Source of the DNA: RUG191 sp045642225
Lineage (GTDB): Bacteria > Bacillota > Clostridia > Lachnospirales > Lachnospiraceae
NCBI GenBank assembly: GCA_045642225.1
Contig: JAZUIN010000080.1
Location: forward strand, 17,917 to 81,916
Direction: 5' to 3'
Length of the DNA: 64,000 nucleotides
Shown: positions 52,773-61,374 of the stretch, piece by piece
Position numbering within the stretch: position 1 is the stretch's first letter
Layout: each line of letters starts with the position of its first letter
Translations under genes and position numbers: made by a program
Notes under the pieces: generated by a model
Seen by the model: only the letters and a program-made list of their open reading frames with translations
What the model was told of the DNA's origin: nothing
The model's database searches: none

Positions 52773-53411
52773 ATGAAAAATGATAAAGGTTTAATTGTTG
52801 TTCTATCTGGATTTTCAGGGGCAGGTAAAGGAACAATTATGAAACATTTACTCAAAGAATATCCAGATAAATATTTCTTGTCAATTTCAGCTACAACTCG
52901 TAAGAGAAGAGCGACAGAGCAAGAAGGAAGAGAATATTTCTTCAAGACTCCAGAAGAATTTGACAAAATGATTGAGAATAATGAATTATTAGAATATGCT
53001 AAGTTCAATGACAAGGCTTATGGTACTCCGAGAGATTACGTTGAGAAGCTAATTAATGAAGGCAAGGACGTAATTCTTGAGATTGAAGTACAAGGTGCTT
53101 TACAGGTTAAAGAACTATATCCTGATGCTTTGTTATTGTTTGTAACACCTCCAAATGCTGAGACTTTAAAACAACGTCTAGTAGGAAGAGGTACTGAAAC
53201 AGATAGTGTTATAGCACAAAGACTTGCTATTTCATCTAAAGAATCCTTCCTAATGACTAAATATGATTATTTGATAATTAACGATGTCATTGAAGATTCT
53301 GTTGATAAATTACACAATATAATTCAATGTGAACATTATCGTATTTCGCGTAGTAATGACGCTATTGCGAAAATGCAAGATGAACTTAAGATGTTCGCGA
53401 AAGGAGAATAA
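52773..53411 (+). CDS. gmk: Guanylate kinase
   Basis: It phosphorylates GMP and dGMP with ATP. The 212-residue protein has P-loop GFSGAGKGT (residues about 13-21), the GMP-binding SISATTRKRRATEQEGREYFF, and EIEVQGALQVKELYPDALLLFV. AAGGGAGA lies upstream. It is followed after 2 bases by rpoZ. Confidence 0.97.
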   Translation: MKNDKGLIVVLSGFSGAGKGTIMKHLLKEYPDKYFLSISATTRKRRATEQEGREYFFKTPEEFDKMIENNELLEYAKFNDKAYGTPRDYVEKLINEGKDVILEIEVQGALQVKELYPDALLLFVTPPNAETLKQRLVGRGTETDSVIAQRLAISSKESFLMTKYDYLIINDVIEDSVDKLHNIIQCEHYRISRSNDAIAKMQDELKMFAKGE

Positions 53412-53413
53412 AA

Positions 53414-53749
53414 ATGATACATCCATCATATGTAGAATTAATGAAAGTTGTTAATCAAAATGCTGTAATTGGTGAGGAACCAGTAGTAAACAGTAGATAC
53501 AGTATTGTTTGTGCAACAGCAAAGAGAGCTAGAGAAATTGTAGACGGTTCTGATCCTATGGTTGAAAATGCTACAGGTATGAAGGCTTTATCTATCGCTG
53601 TAGAGGAGTTAAATAATGGTTCTCTTAAGATTTTGACTGATGCAGAGGTTGATGAGAAGAACCAAGAACTTAAGCAATTAGAAGAAGATTTAGCTTCAAA
53701 TAATTATGATTTTAGTCAAACAGATGAAGAATCTGTAGTAGAGGAATAA
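53414..53749 (+). CDS. rpoZ: RNA polymerase omega subunit
   Basis: Omega supports assembly of the core polymerase through beta prime. The 111-residue protein has the family core SRYSIVCATAKRAREIVDG, then KALSIAVEELNNGSLKIL, and a longer acidic C-terminal tail. It sits between gmk and rimO, the usual place. RBS AAAGGAG overlaps the end of gmk. Confidence 0.95.
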   Translation: MIHPSYVELMKVVNQNAVIGEEPVVNSRYSIVCATAKRAREIVDGSDPMVENATGMKALSIAVEELNNGSLKILTDAEVDEKNQELKQLEEDLASNNYDFSQTDEESVVEE

Positions 53750-53755
53750 ATCTAC

Positions 53756-55078
53756 ATGAAAATATTTTTTGTTTCATTAGGTTGCGATAAAAATCTTGTC
53801 GATTCAGAAATGATGTTAGGTTTACTTGATTCTAAAGGCCACAGCATCATAGACGATGAAAATCTTGCAGATGTTATTATTGTTAATACTTGTTCTTTTA
53901 TTCATGATGCTATGGAAGAAAGTATTAATACAATTATCGAAATGGGTCAGTTGAAAGAAACTGGTAACTTAAAGGCTTTAATTGTGACAGGATGCTTAGC
54001 AGAAAGATTTAAGGACGAAATCTTTGATGAAATGCCTGAGATTGATGCTATTTTAGGTACAAATTCTTTTGATGAGATTTTAAATGTTATTGATGATATT
54101 ACAGGCGAATCGTCTAATATGACGGTAATGAAATCTTTAGAAGAGCCGGTTCGCGTCAACAAACGTTTATTGTCTACAGGTGGACATTTTGCATATCTTA
54201 AGATTGCAGAAGGCTGCAACAAGAGATGTACTTATTGCGTGATTCCTTCCATTAGAGGCAATTATCGTTCATTTCCAATTGAATCTCTTGTGGAAGAAGC
54301 AAGAAGCTTGGTTGAGGGTGGCGTCAAAGAGTTGATTCTAGTTGCACAAGAGACAACACTTTATGGAGTTGACTTATATGGCAAGAAATCCTTGAGTAAA
54401 TTATTACGCGAGCTTAATGACATAGAAGATTTAGAGTGGATACGATTATTATATTGTTATCCTGAAGAGATTGATGATGATTTGATTCAAGCAATTAAAG
54501 AATGTGATAAGGTTTGTCATTATATTGATATGCCTATTCAGCATAGTGAAGACAATATTCTCAAGAAAATGGGACGTCGCACTGATAACAAGAGCTTGAA
54601 TTTGATTATTAATAAATTAAGAACAGAAATCCCAGATATAACGATAAGAACTACTCTTATTGTTGGTTTTCCTGGTGAGACAGATGAAGATTTTGATAAT
54701 CTTTATGAATTTGTCAAAAAACAAAGATTTGATCGACTAGGTGCGTTCACTTATTCTAGAGAAGAAGGCACTCCGGCAGGTAATATGCCAGATCAAATTG
54801 ATGAAGAAATCAAACAAGAACGCTTGGATAGAATCATGATGTTACAGAAAGAAATATCTGATTCAATTAACAATACTTATATAGGCAAAGAATTCGATGT
54901 TTTTATTGAAGGTAAGCTAGTAGATGAAAATGTCTATGTTGGAAGAACTTACAGAGACACACCAGAAGTTGATGGCTTTTTCTTTGTATCAAGCGACAGA
55001 GAATTAGTTTCAGGTGACTTTTGTAGAGCAAAGGTTTTGTCTATAAATGAGTATGATTTAGTAGGAGAGGAAGTATGA
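53756..55078 (+). CDS. rimO: Ribosomal protein S12 methylthiotransferase
   Basis: RimO methylthiolates the conserved Asp of ribosomal protein S12. The 440-residue protein has N-terminal cluster cysteines C10 (SLGCDKNLVDSE), C46 (NTCSFIHDA) and C80 (TGCLAERF), the radical-SAM motif CNKRCTYC (C154, C158, C161), and a C-terminal TRAM domain. The LGCDKNLVDSE context separates it from MiaB at 33044. Its stop overlaps the pgsA start by four bases (ATGA). The RBS is weak (ATAAATCTAC), suggesting coupling to rpoZ. Confidence 0.96.
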   Translation: MKIFFVSLGCDKNLVDSEMMLGLLDSKGHSIIDDENLADVIIVNTCSFIHDAMEESINTIIEMGQLKETGNLKALIVTGCLAERFKDEIFDEMPEIDAILGTNSFDEILNVIDDITGESSNMTVMKSLEEPVRVNKRLLSTGGHFAYLKIAEGCNKRCTYCVIPSIRGNYRSFPIESLVEEARSLVEGGVKELILVAQETTLYGVDLYGKKSLSKLLRELNDIEDLEWIRLLYCYPEEIDDDLIQAIKECDKVCHYIDMPIQHSEDNILKKMGRRTDNKSLNLIINKLRTEIPDITIRTTLIVGFPGETDEDFDNLYEFVKKQRFDRLGAFTYSREEGTPAGNMPDQIDEEIKQERLDRIMMLQKEISDSINNTYIGKEFDVFIEGKLVDENVYVGRTYRDTPEVDGFFFVSSDRELVSGDFCRAKVLSINEYDLVGEEV

Positions 55079-55650
55079 ATACACCTAATAAATTAACAAT
55101 TTTTAGAGTGATTTTGGTTCCAGTATTTGTATTATTCATATTGTTAGATGCTGACAATTACACATATAGAGTAATTGCAGAGGTTGTTTTTGTAATTGCA
55201 TCAATTACTGATGCGTTAGATGGATATCTAGCAAGAAAAAACAATCAAGTTACAAATTTCGGAAAATTTATGGATCCTTTAGCAGATAAATTACTTGTAT
55301 GTTCTGCTTTGATATGTCTTATTACGACTAATCAAATTCCTGCATGGGTTGTAATAGTAATTATAGCTAGAGAATTTATTATTAGTGGCTTTAGACTTGT
55401 TGCTAGTGACAATGGTATTGTAATTGCTGCAAGTATTTGGGGTAAAGCTAAGACAGCAACGACAATGGCGATGATAATTGTTCTTATTATTAATTTCTCA
55501 GAAGTTTTTGCTGGAAATATATTTGGAACAATTATGTTTTTTGTTGAACAGATTTTGATATATGTTTCACTTATTCTTACAATTGTTTCTTTGATTGACT
55601 ATATTGTTAAGAATAAAACTGTACTTAGTGAAGATAAGATGAATAAATAA
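55075..55650 (+). CDS. pgsA: CDP-diacylglycerol--glycerol-3-phosphate 3-phosphatidyltransferase
   Basis: PgsA commits CDP-diacylglycerol to phosphatidylglycerol in the membrane. The 191-residue protein has the N-terminal NTPNKLTIFRVILVPVFVL and a complete CDP-alcohol phosphotransferase motif, DALDGYLARKNNQVTNFGKF continuing to MDPLADK, with the four catalytic Asp residues. About four to six membrane helices are visible. GGAGAGG precedes the start inside rimO. Confidence 0.96.
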   Translation: MNTPNKLTIFRVILVPVFVLFILLDADNYTYRVIAEVVFVIASITDALDGYLARKNNQVTNFGKFMDPLADKLLVCSALICLITTNQIPAWVVIVIIAREFIISGFRLVASDNGIVIAASIWGKAKTATTMAMIIVLIINFSEVFAGNIFGTIMFFVEQILIYVSLILTIVSLIDYIVKNKTVLSEDKMNK

Positions 55651-55658
55651 TTTGTGAT

Positions 55659-56144
55659 ATGAAGATTGATAAAATATCTAAAAAATGTATTAAATTACTT
55701 AGAAAAAAGAATAAAAAAGTAGTTGTATCTGAGTCTTTGACTGGTGGAAAGGTTTGTGATGCTTTAGTTAGCATTTCAGGTGCATCATCCGTTTTTGAAG
55801 AAGGCTTTATCACTTATTCTGATGCAGCCAAAAGCAAGAATTTAGGTGTAAATTATAAGTTGATCCAAAGAAAAGGTGTTGTATCTAAAGAAGTTGCAAA
55901 AGCTATGGCTGTTGGAGCGCTCAAAAATACTGATGCTGATTATGCTATTGCAACTACAGGTGTAGCCGGTCCTAATAGTGATGATTATAATACACCAGTA
56001 GGCACGGTATATATTGCCTGTGCAACTAGAAATAGAGTCGTTGTAAGACTTTATAAATTCAAAGGCAAGAGACAAGAAATACGTGAAAATTCGACTAAAG
56101 AAGCGTTGGTATTATTATTAACTATGCTTAAAGGAAAACGCTAA
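55659..56144 (+). CDS. CinA C-terminal domain protein (nicotinamide-nucleotide amidase-like)
   Basis: This 161-residue protein covers only the CinA C-terminal (PncC) domain: VVSESLTGGKVCDALVSISGASSVFEEGFITYS, KGVVSKEVAKAMAVGAL, IATTGVAGPN and PVGTVYIACA. PncC enzymes deamidate NMN in NAD salvage. The N-terminal CinA domain is naturally absent in many homologues. No clear ribosome binding site precedes the ATG, and the start lies 8 bases after pgsA, so translation may be coupled. Confidence 0.9.
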   Translation: MKIDKISKKCIKLLRKKNKKVVVSESLTGGKVCDALVSISGASSVFEEGFITYSDAAKSKNLGVNYKLIQRKGVVSKEVAKAMAVGALKNTDADYAIATTGVAGPNSDDYNTPVGTVYIACATRNRVVVRLYKFKGKRQEIRENSTKEALVLLLTMLKGKR

Positions 56145-56145
56145 T

Positions 56146-56694
56146 ATGAGAGTTATTGCAGGAAAATGTAGACGACTTCAACTTGATACCATCAAAGGTG
56201 ATAAAACGCGTCCTACAACAGATAGAATTAAGGAAACTCTTTTTAATATAATCAATAATGAATTATATAATGTGGATTTTTTAGATCTTTTCGCTGGTAG
56301 TGGTCAAATCGGAATTGAAGCTTTATCACGTGGTGCAGCTAGTTGTGTTTTTGTTGATAATAATCGCAAGGCTATAGAATGTATTAATTCAAACATTTCA
56401 AAATGTAAATTAGAAGCTTCAGCTAAAGTGATTTGCGATAACGTAATTGCAGCGCTTAAGCGTTTGAATGGTCAAGAATTTGACATAATATTTATGGATC
56501 CTCCGTATAATAAAGGGTTTGAGAAGGAAATTCTTGAATTTCTTGCTGAGAATTCATTATGTAAAGAGGATTGCTTGATAATTATTGAAGCTGATATAAG
56601 CACTGATTTTGATTATGTAGAAGATTTAGGTTTTGTTGTTGTTCAAGACAAACAGTACAAAACTAGTAGACATTTATTTATAAGAAAAGGCTAA
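56146..56694 (+). CDS. rsmD: 16S rRNA (guanine966-N2)-methyltransferase
   Basis: RsmD methylates G966 of 16S rRNA. The 182-residue protein has the N-terminal RVIAGKCRRLQLDTIKGDKTRPTTDRIKE, the SAM motif LDLFAGSGQIGIEALSRGA, and the catalytic motif IIFMDPPYNKGFE. Length is typical. It lies 1 base after the CinA-domain gene and 3 bases before coaD; rsmD-coaD is a common pair. Confidence 0.96.
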   Translation: MRVIAGKCRRLQLDTIKGDKTRPTTDRIKETLFNIINNELYNVDFLDLFAGSGQIGIEALSRGAASCVFVDNNRKAIECINSNISKCKLEASAKVICDNVIAALKRLNGQEFDIIFMDPPYNKGFEKEILEFLAENSLCKEDCLIIIEADISTDFDYVEDLGFVVVQDKQYKTSRHLFIRKG

Positions 56695-56697
56695 AAT

Positions 56698-57183
56698 ATG
56701 AATAAAGCAGTATACCCTGGGAGCTTTGATCCTATAACTTATGGTCATATTGATGTTATAAAGCGTTCGTCGAAGATTTTTGATGAAGTTATCGTGGTTG
56801 TACTTTCTAATTGTGAGAAAAAAAGCGTATTTTCTATTGATGAGAAGATTGAAATGATTAAATTGTCTTTGCAAGATGTAGAAAATGTCAAGGTTATATC
56901 CTATGAGGGTCTTACAACAGATATTGTTAAAGCAGAAAATGCAAGTACGATTATAAGAGGAATAAGAAATACAACAGATTTTGAATATGAATATATGTTA
57001 TCTCAGATATACAAAACTCAAGCTAATGTAGAGACTATATTTATTCCAACTTCAAAGGAATACATTTATCTTAGCTCGACTGTAGTTAGAGATTATGCAG
57101 CGTATCATGGCGATTTGAGTAAGTTTGTACCAGAAGAGATAATTCCAATTATAGAAGGTAAATATAATAACAAGGAGAGTTAG
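56698..57183 (+). CDS. coaD: Phosphopantetheine adenylyltransferase
   Basis: CoaD makes dephospho-CoA from 4'-phosphopantetheine. The 161-residue protein has KAVYPGSFDPITYGHIDVIKR with the T/HxGH motif, IIRGIRNTTDFEYE and the ISSxxVR-like end motif YLSSTVVRDYAAYHGD. Length is typical. Confidence 0.97.
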   Translation: MNKAVYPGSFDPITYGHIDVIKRSSKIFDEVIVVVLSNCEKKSVFSIDEKIEMIKLSLQDVENVKVISYEGLTTDIVKAENASTIIRGIRNTTDFEYEYMLSQIYKTQANVETIFIPTSKEYIYLSSTVVRDYAAYHGDLSKFVPEEIIPIIEGKYNNKES

Positions 57184-57185
57184 TT

Positions 57186-57848
57186 ATGGCTAGTAAAATT
57201 GAACAAATGATTGATGAATTACAAGATTATGTAGAGGAAAATGGCAAGCCAGTAATGCTAAAGCCAGACCATATTACACTTAATAGAGATGAGCTTGATA
57301 CATATATCGAAGATTTACGTGCTAATATTCCTCAAGAAATCAGACAATATCAAAGAATTATAAATAATCAAGAAGCAATTATTGCTGAGGCAAAGAGAAA
57401 AGCTGACGCTATTATAGCAGAGGCTGAGGTTCAAACAACAGAGCTTGTTTCAGAACATCAAATTATGCAACAAGCTTATGCTCAAGCTAATGAAGTTGTT
57501 CTTATTGCTTCAAAGCAAGCTGAGGAAATGCTTGATAAAGCAACGCAAGAAGCTAACGCAATTAGAACTAGTGCTATGGATTATACAGATGGACTTCTAG
57601 CAAGTGTTCAGTCAATTATGACTGCCGCAATTGATACAACTAGAAACAATATGGGACGCCAATTAGAGCAAATGCAAGGATATCTCGACATTGTTACAGC
57701 TAATAGACAAGAAATGGTACAAGGTCCTGAGGTTGAAGAAACTCCAGTTCAGGCTGAGCCAGAAATCAAGGTTCCGGAAGCTGTAGAAGAAAAACCTGAG
57801 GAGCCACAACAACTCGAGGTTCCGGATGCTTTCTTTAACAAAGATTGA
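57186..57848 (+). CDS. Coiled-coil protein of unknown function
   Basis: This 220-residue protein contains a short N-terminal region ending in PVMLKPDHITLNRDELDTYI. A long heptad-rich, Ala/Glu/Gln-rich coiled coil follows (about 45-185, including AIIAEAKRKADAIIAEAEVQ), then a Pro/Glu/Val-rich acidic tail (about 188-220). It has no membrane segment or catalytic motif. Similar proteins were sometimes named ATPase or H+-ATPase subunit H, or compared with DivIVA, purely because of coiled-coil similarity. It follows coaD by 2 bases and ends at a terminator; I do not assign a function. Confidence 0.75.
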   Translation: MASKIEQMIDELQDYVEENGKPVMLKPDHITLNRDELDTYIEDLRANIPQEIRQYQRIINNQEAIIAEAKRKADAIIAEAEVQTTELVSEHQIMQQAYAQANEVVLIASKQAEEMLDKATQEANAIRTSAMDYTDGLLASVQSIMTAAIDTTRNNMGRQLEQMQGYLDIVTANRQEMVQGPEVEETPVQAEPEIKVPEAVEEKPEEPQQLEVPDAFFNKD

Positions 57849-57855
57849 TTTTGAG

Positions 57856-57884
57856 AGGGGTGTGCTAATCACACTCCTTTTTTA
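57856..57884 (+). terminator. Intrinsic terminator after the coiled-coil gene
   Basis: AGGGGTGTG (57856-57864) pairs with CACACTCCT (57870-57878), with one G-U, around the loop CTAAT, followed by six or more T residues. Confidence 0.87.
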
Positions 57885-57914
57885 TGATTAGATTTTACGC
57901 TTTTGGAGGATGAA

Positions 57915-58571
57915 ATGTTAAGTAATATTGAAGCAGTTATATTTGATTTGGATGGCACTTTAGTTGATTCTAATGGAATTTGGGAAGATATTGATAAAGA
58001 GTTTATGGCCGTTAGAGGACTTAGTATGCCAGAGAATATGGCGGATCTTATTGATGGAATGAGCTATAAACAAGTTGCACATTGGTTTAAAGAATATTTC
58101 AATCTTGCTGAGACACCAGAAGAATTAATGGATATATGGAATGATATGGCTTTGAAGCAATATGAAAATGATATTCTTCCTAAAAAGGGTGCAGTTGAAT
58201 TTATGGAATATCTATCTAATAAAAATATTAAGATTTCTATTGCGTCATCGAATGCTTTGCCAATGATAAATGCTGTTTTGAAAAAACATAATATGGATAA
58301 ATTCGTTGATGTTATTATCACATCAGATGAACTAGGAACAGGAAAGGATAATCCTACAGTTTACTTAGAGGCAGCCAAAAGACTTAATGTTGATCCTGAA
58401 AAATGTATGGTTTTTGAAGATATTGTTCCTGGTATTGAAGCGTGTAACAGCGTTAATATGAAAACTTGTGCAATATATGATAGTCATTATTACAGCGATG
58501 ATTATGAGAAAGAGAAAGAACGAATCGCTGATATTTACATTAGAGATTTTACTGAATTAGATATGAAATAG
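57915..58571 (+). CDS. HAD superfamily phosphatase (beta-phosphoglucomutase-like)
   Basis: This 218-residue HAD-IA hydrolase has motif I VIFDLDGTLVDSNG (nucleophile Asp), motif II SIASSNALPM, motif III Lys/AAKRL region and motif IV VFEDIVPGIEACNSVNM. A helical cap lies at about 20-95. This subgroup includes sugar phosphatases and phosphoglucomutases; the substrate is not determinable. The start at 57915 follows TGGAGGA; an earlier in-frame TTG overlaps that site. Confidence 0.87.
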   Translation: MLSNIEAVIFDLDGTLVDSNGIWEDIDKEFMAVRGLSMPENMADLIDGMSYKQVAHWFKEYFNLAETPEELMDIWNDMALKQYENDILPKKGAVEFMEYLSNKNIKISIASSNALPMINAVLKKHNMDKFVDVIITSDELGTGKDNPTVYLEAAKRLNVDPEKCMVFEDIVPGIEACNSVNMKTCAIYDSHYYSDDYEKEKERIADIYIRDFTELDMK

Positions 58572-58591
58572 CCATTTTAAAGGTGAAAATC

Positions 58592-59542
58592 ATGAGAGAG
58601 ATAATTATAACATCAAAAGAAGAAAATCAAAGATTAGATAAATTCTTAAAAAAGTATTTCAAAAATGCCTCTTCTGGATTTTTATATAAAATGTTAAGGA
58701 AGAAAAATATAGTACTTAATAGCAAAAAAGATGATGGGAGTAGCCTTTTAAAGGAAAATGATGTTATTAAAGTGTTTTTCTCAGATGAAACCTTTGATAA
58801 AATGCGCGGCTTAGAACAAGGCAATAAAGAATTTCTTTATTACAAAGCATTAAAGCAAAATGTAAAGGTTTTATACGAAGATGAGGATATAATTGCGTTA
58901 GATAAGCCCTCTGGTAAGCTGTCTCAAAAATCTAAAGAGACTGATATTTCAATAAATGAAGAATTACTTGCTTATCTAATTCAGAACGAGAAGATATCTC
59001 AAGAAGACTTTAGTGTTTTTCATCCTTCTATAAGCAATAGATTGGATTTTAATACTTCTGGCATCATATTAGGGGCAAAGACGTTAAAAGGCCAGCAGGA
59101 GCTTTCTGAGGCGCTAAAGAAGCGTACTATAGACAAATACTATATTTGTATCGTCAAAGGCTGTATAAAAGAGCATATTTTGTTAAAGGGCTCTTTTATG
59201 AAGGACGAAAATGCAAATTTTGTGTTTATAGATAATTCAAAATCTGAAGATGTACTTACAGAAATTGAGCCGATTGAATTCAAAGATAAGTATAGTGTGT
59301 TGAAAATACATTTAATTACAGGTAAAACGCATCAAATTCGTGCACATTTAGCAAGTATTGATCATCCAATAATTGGTGATATGAAATATGGCGATAAGAA
59401 ATGTAATGAGTACTATTACAAGACGCATGGCATAAAAAGCCAGCTATTACATGCATTTTATGTAAAATATAATGGTTTAGATATAAAATCTGATATTCCT
59501 AAAGAGATGAAAGGGTTTATTGATGGCAACATGGAATTCTAG
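58592..59542 (+). CDS. RluA family pseudouridine synthase
   Basis: This 316-residue protein has an N-terminal S4 RNA-binding domain (about 8-70, ENQRLDKFLKKYFKNASSGF), a VLYEDEDIIALDKPSGKLSQ strand, the catalytic motif NRLDFNTSGIILGAKT with the nucleophilic Asp, and TGKTHQIRAHLASIDHPIIGD. It isomerises uridines in rRNA or tRNA; the target site is unknown. Start ATG 58592 follows AAAGGTG; an in-frame GTG at 58583 overlaps it. It overlaps recU by 20 bases. Confidence 0.92.
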   Translation: MREIIITSKEENQRLDKFLKKYFKNASSGFLYKMLRKKNIVLNSKKDDGSSLLKENDVIKVFFSDETFDKMRGLEQGNKEFLYYKALKQNVKVLYEDEDIIALDKPSGKLSQKSKETDISINEELLAYLIQNEKISQEDFSVFHPSISNRLDFNTSGIILGAKTLKGQQELSEALKKRTIDKYYICIVKGCIKEHILLKGSFMKDENANFVFIDNSKSEDVLTEIEPIEFKDKYSVLKIHLITGKTHQIRAHLASIDHPIIGDMKYGDKKCNEYYYKTHGIKSQLLHAFYVKYNGLDIKSDIPKEMKGFIDGNMEF

Positions 59543-60059
59543 GGGGCTTAGAGGGTCTCTATTAGAAGAAATGATAAATACAACTAATGAAATATACTTA
59601 AATAATAACCTTGCATTGATTCAAAAAATTCCTACGCCTATTACGCCGATAAACATTGATGATAAGACAAGGCAAATTACCTTAGCATATTTCGAAAAGA
59701 AGAGTACAGTGGATTATATTGGCGTTGTACAAGGTATTCCGGTGTGTTTCGATGCGAAAGAATGTAATACAGATACATTTCCTATGCAAAATATTCATGA
59801 ACATCAGATAGAATTCATGAAAAATTTTGTTTCTCAAGAAGGAATTGCTTTTATTTTGATATATTTCACCAAACGAGAAGAATATTATTACTTGAGATAT
59901 GATGAATTAGCAGCTTTTTACGAGAGAACTGTTAATGGTGGTAGAAAAAGCTTTAGATATGATGAATTAGATGATAAGTTTTTCTTTACTAGAAAAGGAA
60001 ATGTATATGTACCATATCTTGATATGATTCAGAAAGAATTAGATGAGTTAGATGCATAA
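59523..60059 (+). CDS. recU: Holliday junction resolvase RecU
   Basis: RecU cleaves four-way junctions in Firmicutes in place of RuvC. The 178-residue protein has NSRGLRGSLLEEMINTTN, the catalytic core TVDYIGVVQGIPVCFDAKEC, then FPMQNIHEHQIEFMKNF and IAFILIYF, in the order typical of the PD-(D/E)XK RecU fold. Start ATG 59523 has AAAGGG upstream within the RluA gene. It complements ruvAB at 35425-37029. Confidence 0.94.
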   Translation: MATWNSRGLRGSLLEEMINTTNEIYLNNNLALIQKIPTPITPINIDDKTRQITLAYFEKKSTVDYIGVVQGIPVCFDAKECNTDTFPMQNIHEHQIEFMKNFVSQEGIAFILIYFTKREEYYYLRYDELAAFYERTVNGGRKSFRYDELDDKFFFTRKGNVYVPYLDMIQKELDELDA

Positions 60060-60097
60060 GAATAGAATATTGTTAAGCATTTGAACCTGCTGATTTC

Positions 60098-60126
60098 TTG
60101 ACAATAATTAAATTTTGTAATATAAT
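60098..60126 (+). promoter_or_regulatory. Consensus promoter of the his operon
   Basis: A perfect TTGACA (60098-60103), 17-base spacer and perfect TATAAT (60121-60126). The predicted transcript starts near 60133 with a leader of about 57 bases. Confidence 0.85.
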
Positions 60127-60133
60127 TTACTTT

Positions 60134-60178
60134 GCTAATATGTTAGCGCGCTAAAGTGCTACTGATAAAATCAATAGT
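60134..60178. promoter_or_regulatory. Palindrome and hairpins in the his leader
   Basis: TTAGCGCGCTAA (60143-60154) is a perfect 12-base palindrome just downstream of the predicted transcription start. GCTAA (60134-60138) can pair alternatively with TTAGC (60143-60147), and CTACTGAT (60159-60166) with ATCAATAG (60170-60177), with one mismatch. A repressor operator is likely; it is too short for a T-box. Confidence 0.55.
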
Positions 60179-60189
60179 TAGGAGACATT

Positions 60190-61374
60190 ATGAGTAAAAA
60201 ATTGATTCATACACCTGAAGGTGTTAGAGATATTTACAATGGTGATATTATCAAAAGAGAAGCCATTATTGATAAGCTTAAAGAAGTAATTAAAATGTAT
60301 AGCTTTGATAGAATACAAACGCCTACATTTGAATATATGAGCGTGTTTTATAAGGATATTTCTTTAAGAAAATCAAAGGAATTGTATAAATTTTTTGATT
60401 CTGAAGGTGACATGCTTGCATTAAGACCTGATTTTACGCCTTCGATTGCAAGAGCAGTTTCGAAATACTATAAGGATGACAAAAATGTTCGTTTATATTA
60501 CGAAGGAAATGTTTTCATTAATAGTAAGCGTTATCAAGGACGTTTGAAAGAAATTAACCAATTTGGTGGAGAACTTATTGGTGATAATAGCATTTGCGCT
60601 GATGCCGAGATCATTTCTATTGTGGTTAATTCTTTAGTAATGTGCGGTTTGGAGGATTTCCAGATTAGTATTGGACATGCAAACATTTTTAAGGGATTAA
60701 TTGATGAAGCTAACTTTAATTCAGATGAAATTGAAGAGCTTTCATTACTTATGGGCAACAAAAATATTTATGGCTTAGAAGATATGTTGCAAAGCAAAAA
60801 CATTGACGGTGATTTAAAAGATTTATTTATCTTGATTTGTAAAATGTATAAGCCAGAGTCAAAGGATTTTGAAGAATTATTAGAGAAAGCAAAGAAAGTA
60901 TCTAAAGTATATGAATCCTTAAAGTATCTTTCGGATTTATATGAAATTCTTAAATTATATGATGTAGAAAAATATATTTGTTTTGAGACAGATAGTGTTA
61001 GTAATTTTGATTATTATACTGGAATTATCTTTTCAGGGTACTCCTATGGGAGTGGTGAAACAATAGTTAGTGGTGGTAGATATGATAATTTATTATCTAA
61101 TTTTGGTAAGCCTAAAGCTGCTATTGGATTCGCTATTCTAGTTGACCAGCTACAAGCTGCTTTAGATAAGCAAAATAATAACGTAGAAGAGTCTAATACA
61201 AAGACAATTATTGTATTTACTGAAGAAGCTCGTAATGAGGCGATTAAGAAGGCGAGAGACCTTAGAAATGAAGGTACAAGCTGTGAATTAGTTTTGACAG
61301 ATAATATTGCAAATACATCTGAATGCTATAAAAATGATGAAGTTACAATTGTGGAGGTAACTAATGGAAGATAG
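60190..61374 (+). CDS. hisZ: ATP phosphoribosyltransferase regulatory subunit
   Basis: HisZ is a histidyl-tRNA-synthetase-like protein that forms the octameric ATP phosphoribosyltransferase with short HisG and gives histidine feedback. The 394-residue protein has class II synthetase motifs: TPEGVRDIYNGDIIKREAII, ALRPDFTPSIARAVSKYY, RLYYEGNVF, and the late FDYYTGIIFSGYSYGSGE and SGGRYDNLLSNFG. It is shorter than HisRS and lies in a his operon, so HisZ rather than HisS. RBS TAGGAGA is present. It overlaps hisG by 11 bases. Confidence 0.94.
   Translation: MSKKLIHTPEGVRDIYNGDIIKREAIIDKLKEVIKMYSFDRIQTPTFEYMSVFYKDISLRKSKELYKFFDSEGDMLALRPDFTPSIARAVSKYYKDDKNVRLYYEGNVFINSKRYQGRLKEINQFGGELIGDNSICADAEIISIVVNSLVMCGLEDFQISIGHANIFKGLIDEANFNSDEIEELSLLMGNKNIYGLEDMLQSKNIDGDLKDLFILICKMYKPESKDFEELLEKAKKVSKVYESLKYLSDLYEILKLYDVEKYICFETDSVSNFDYYTGIIFSGYSYGSGETIVSGGRYDNLLSNFGKPKAAIGFAILVDQLQAALDKQNNNVEESNTKTIIVFTEEARNEAIKKARDLRNEGTSCELVLTDNIANTSECYKNDEVTIVEVTNGR

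Noticed and set aside
60127..60189. T-box leader controlling the his operon
   Set aside because: The leader is under 70 bases and lacks the T-box sequence and antiterminator/terminator pair.
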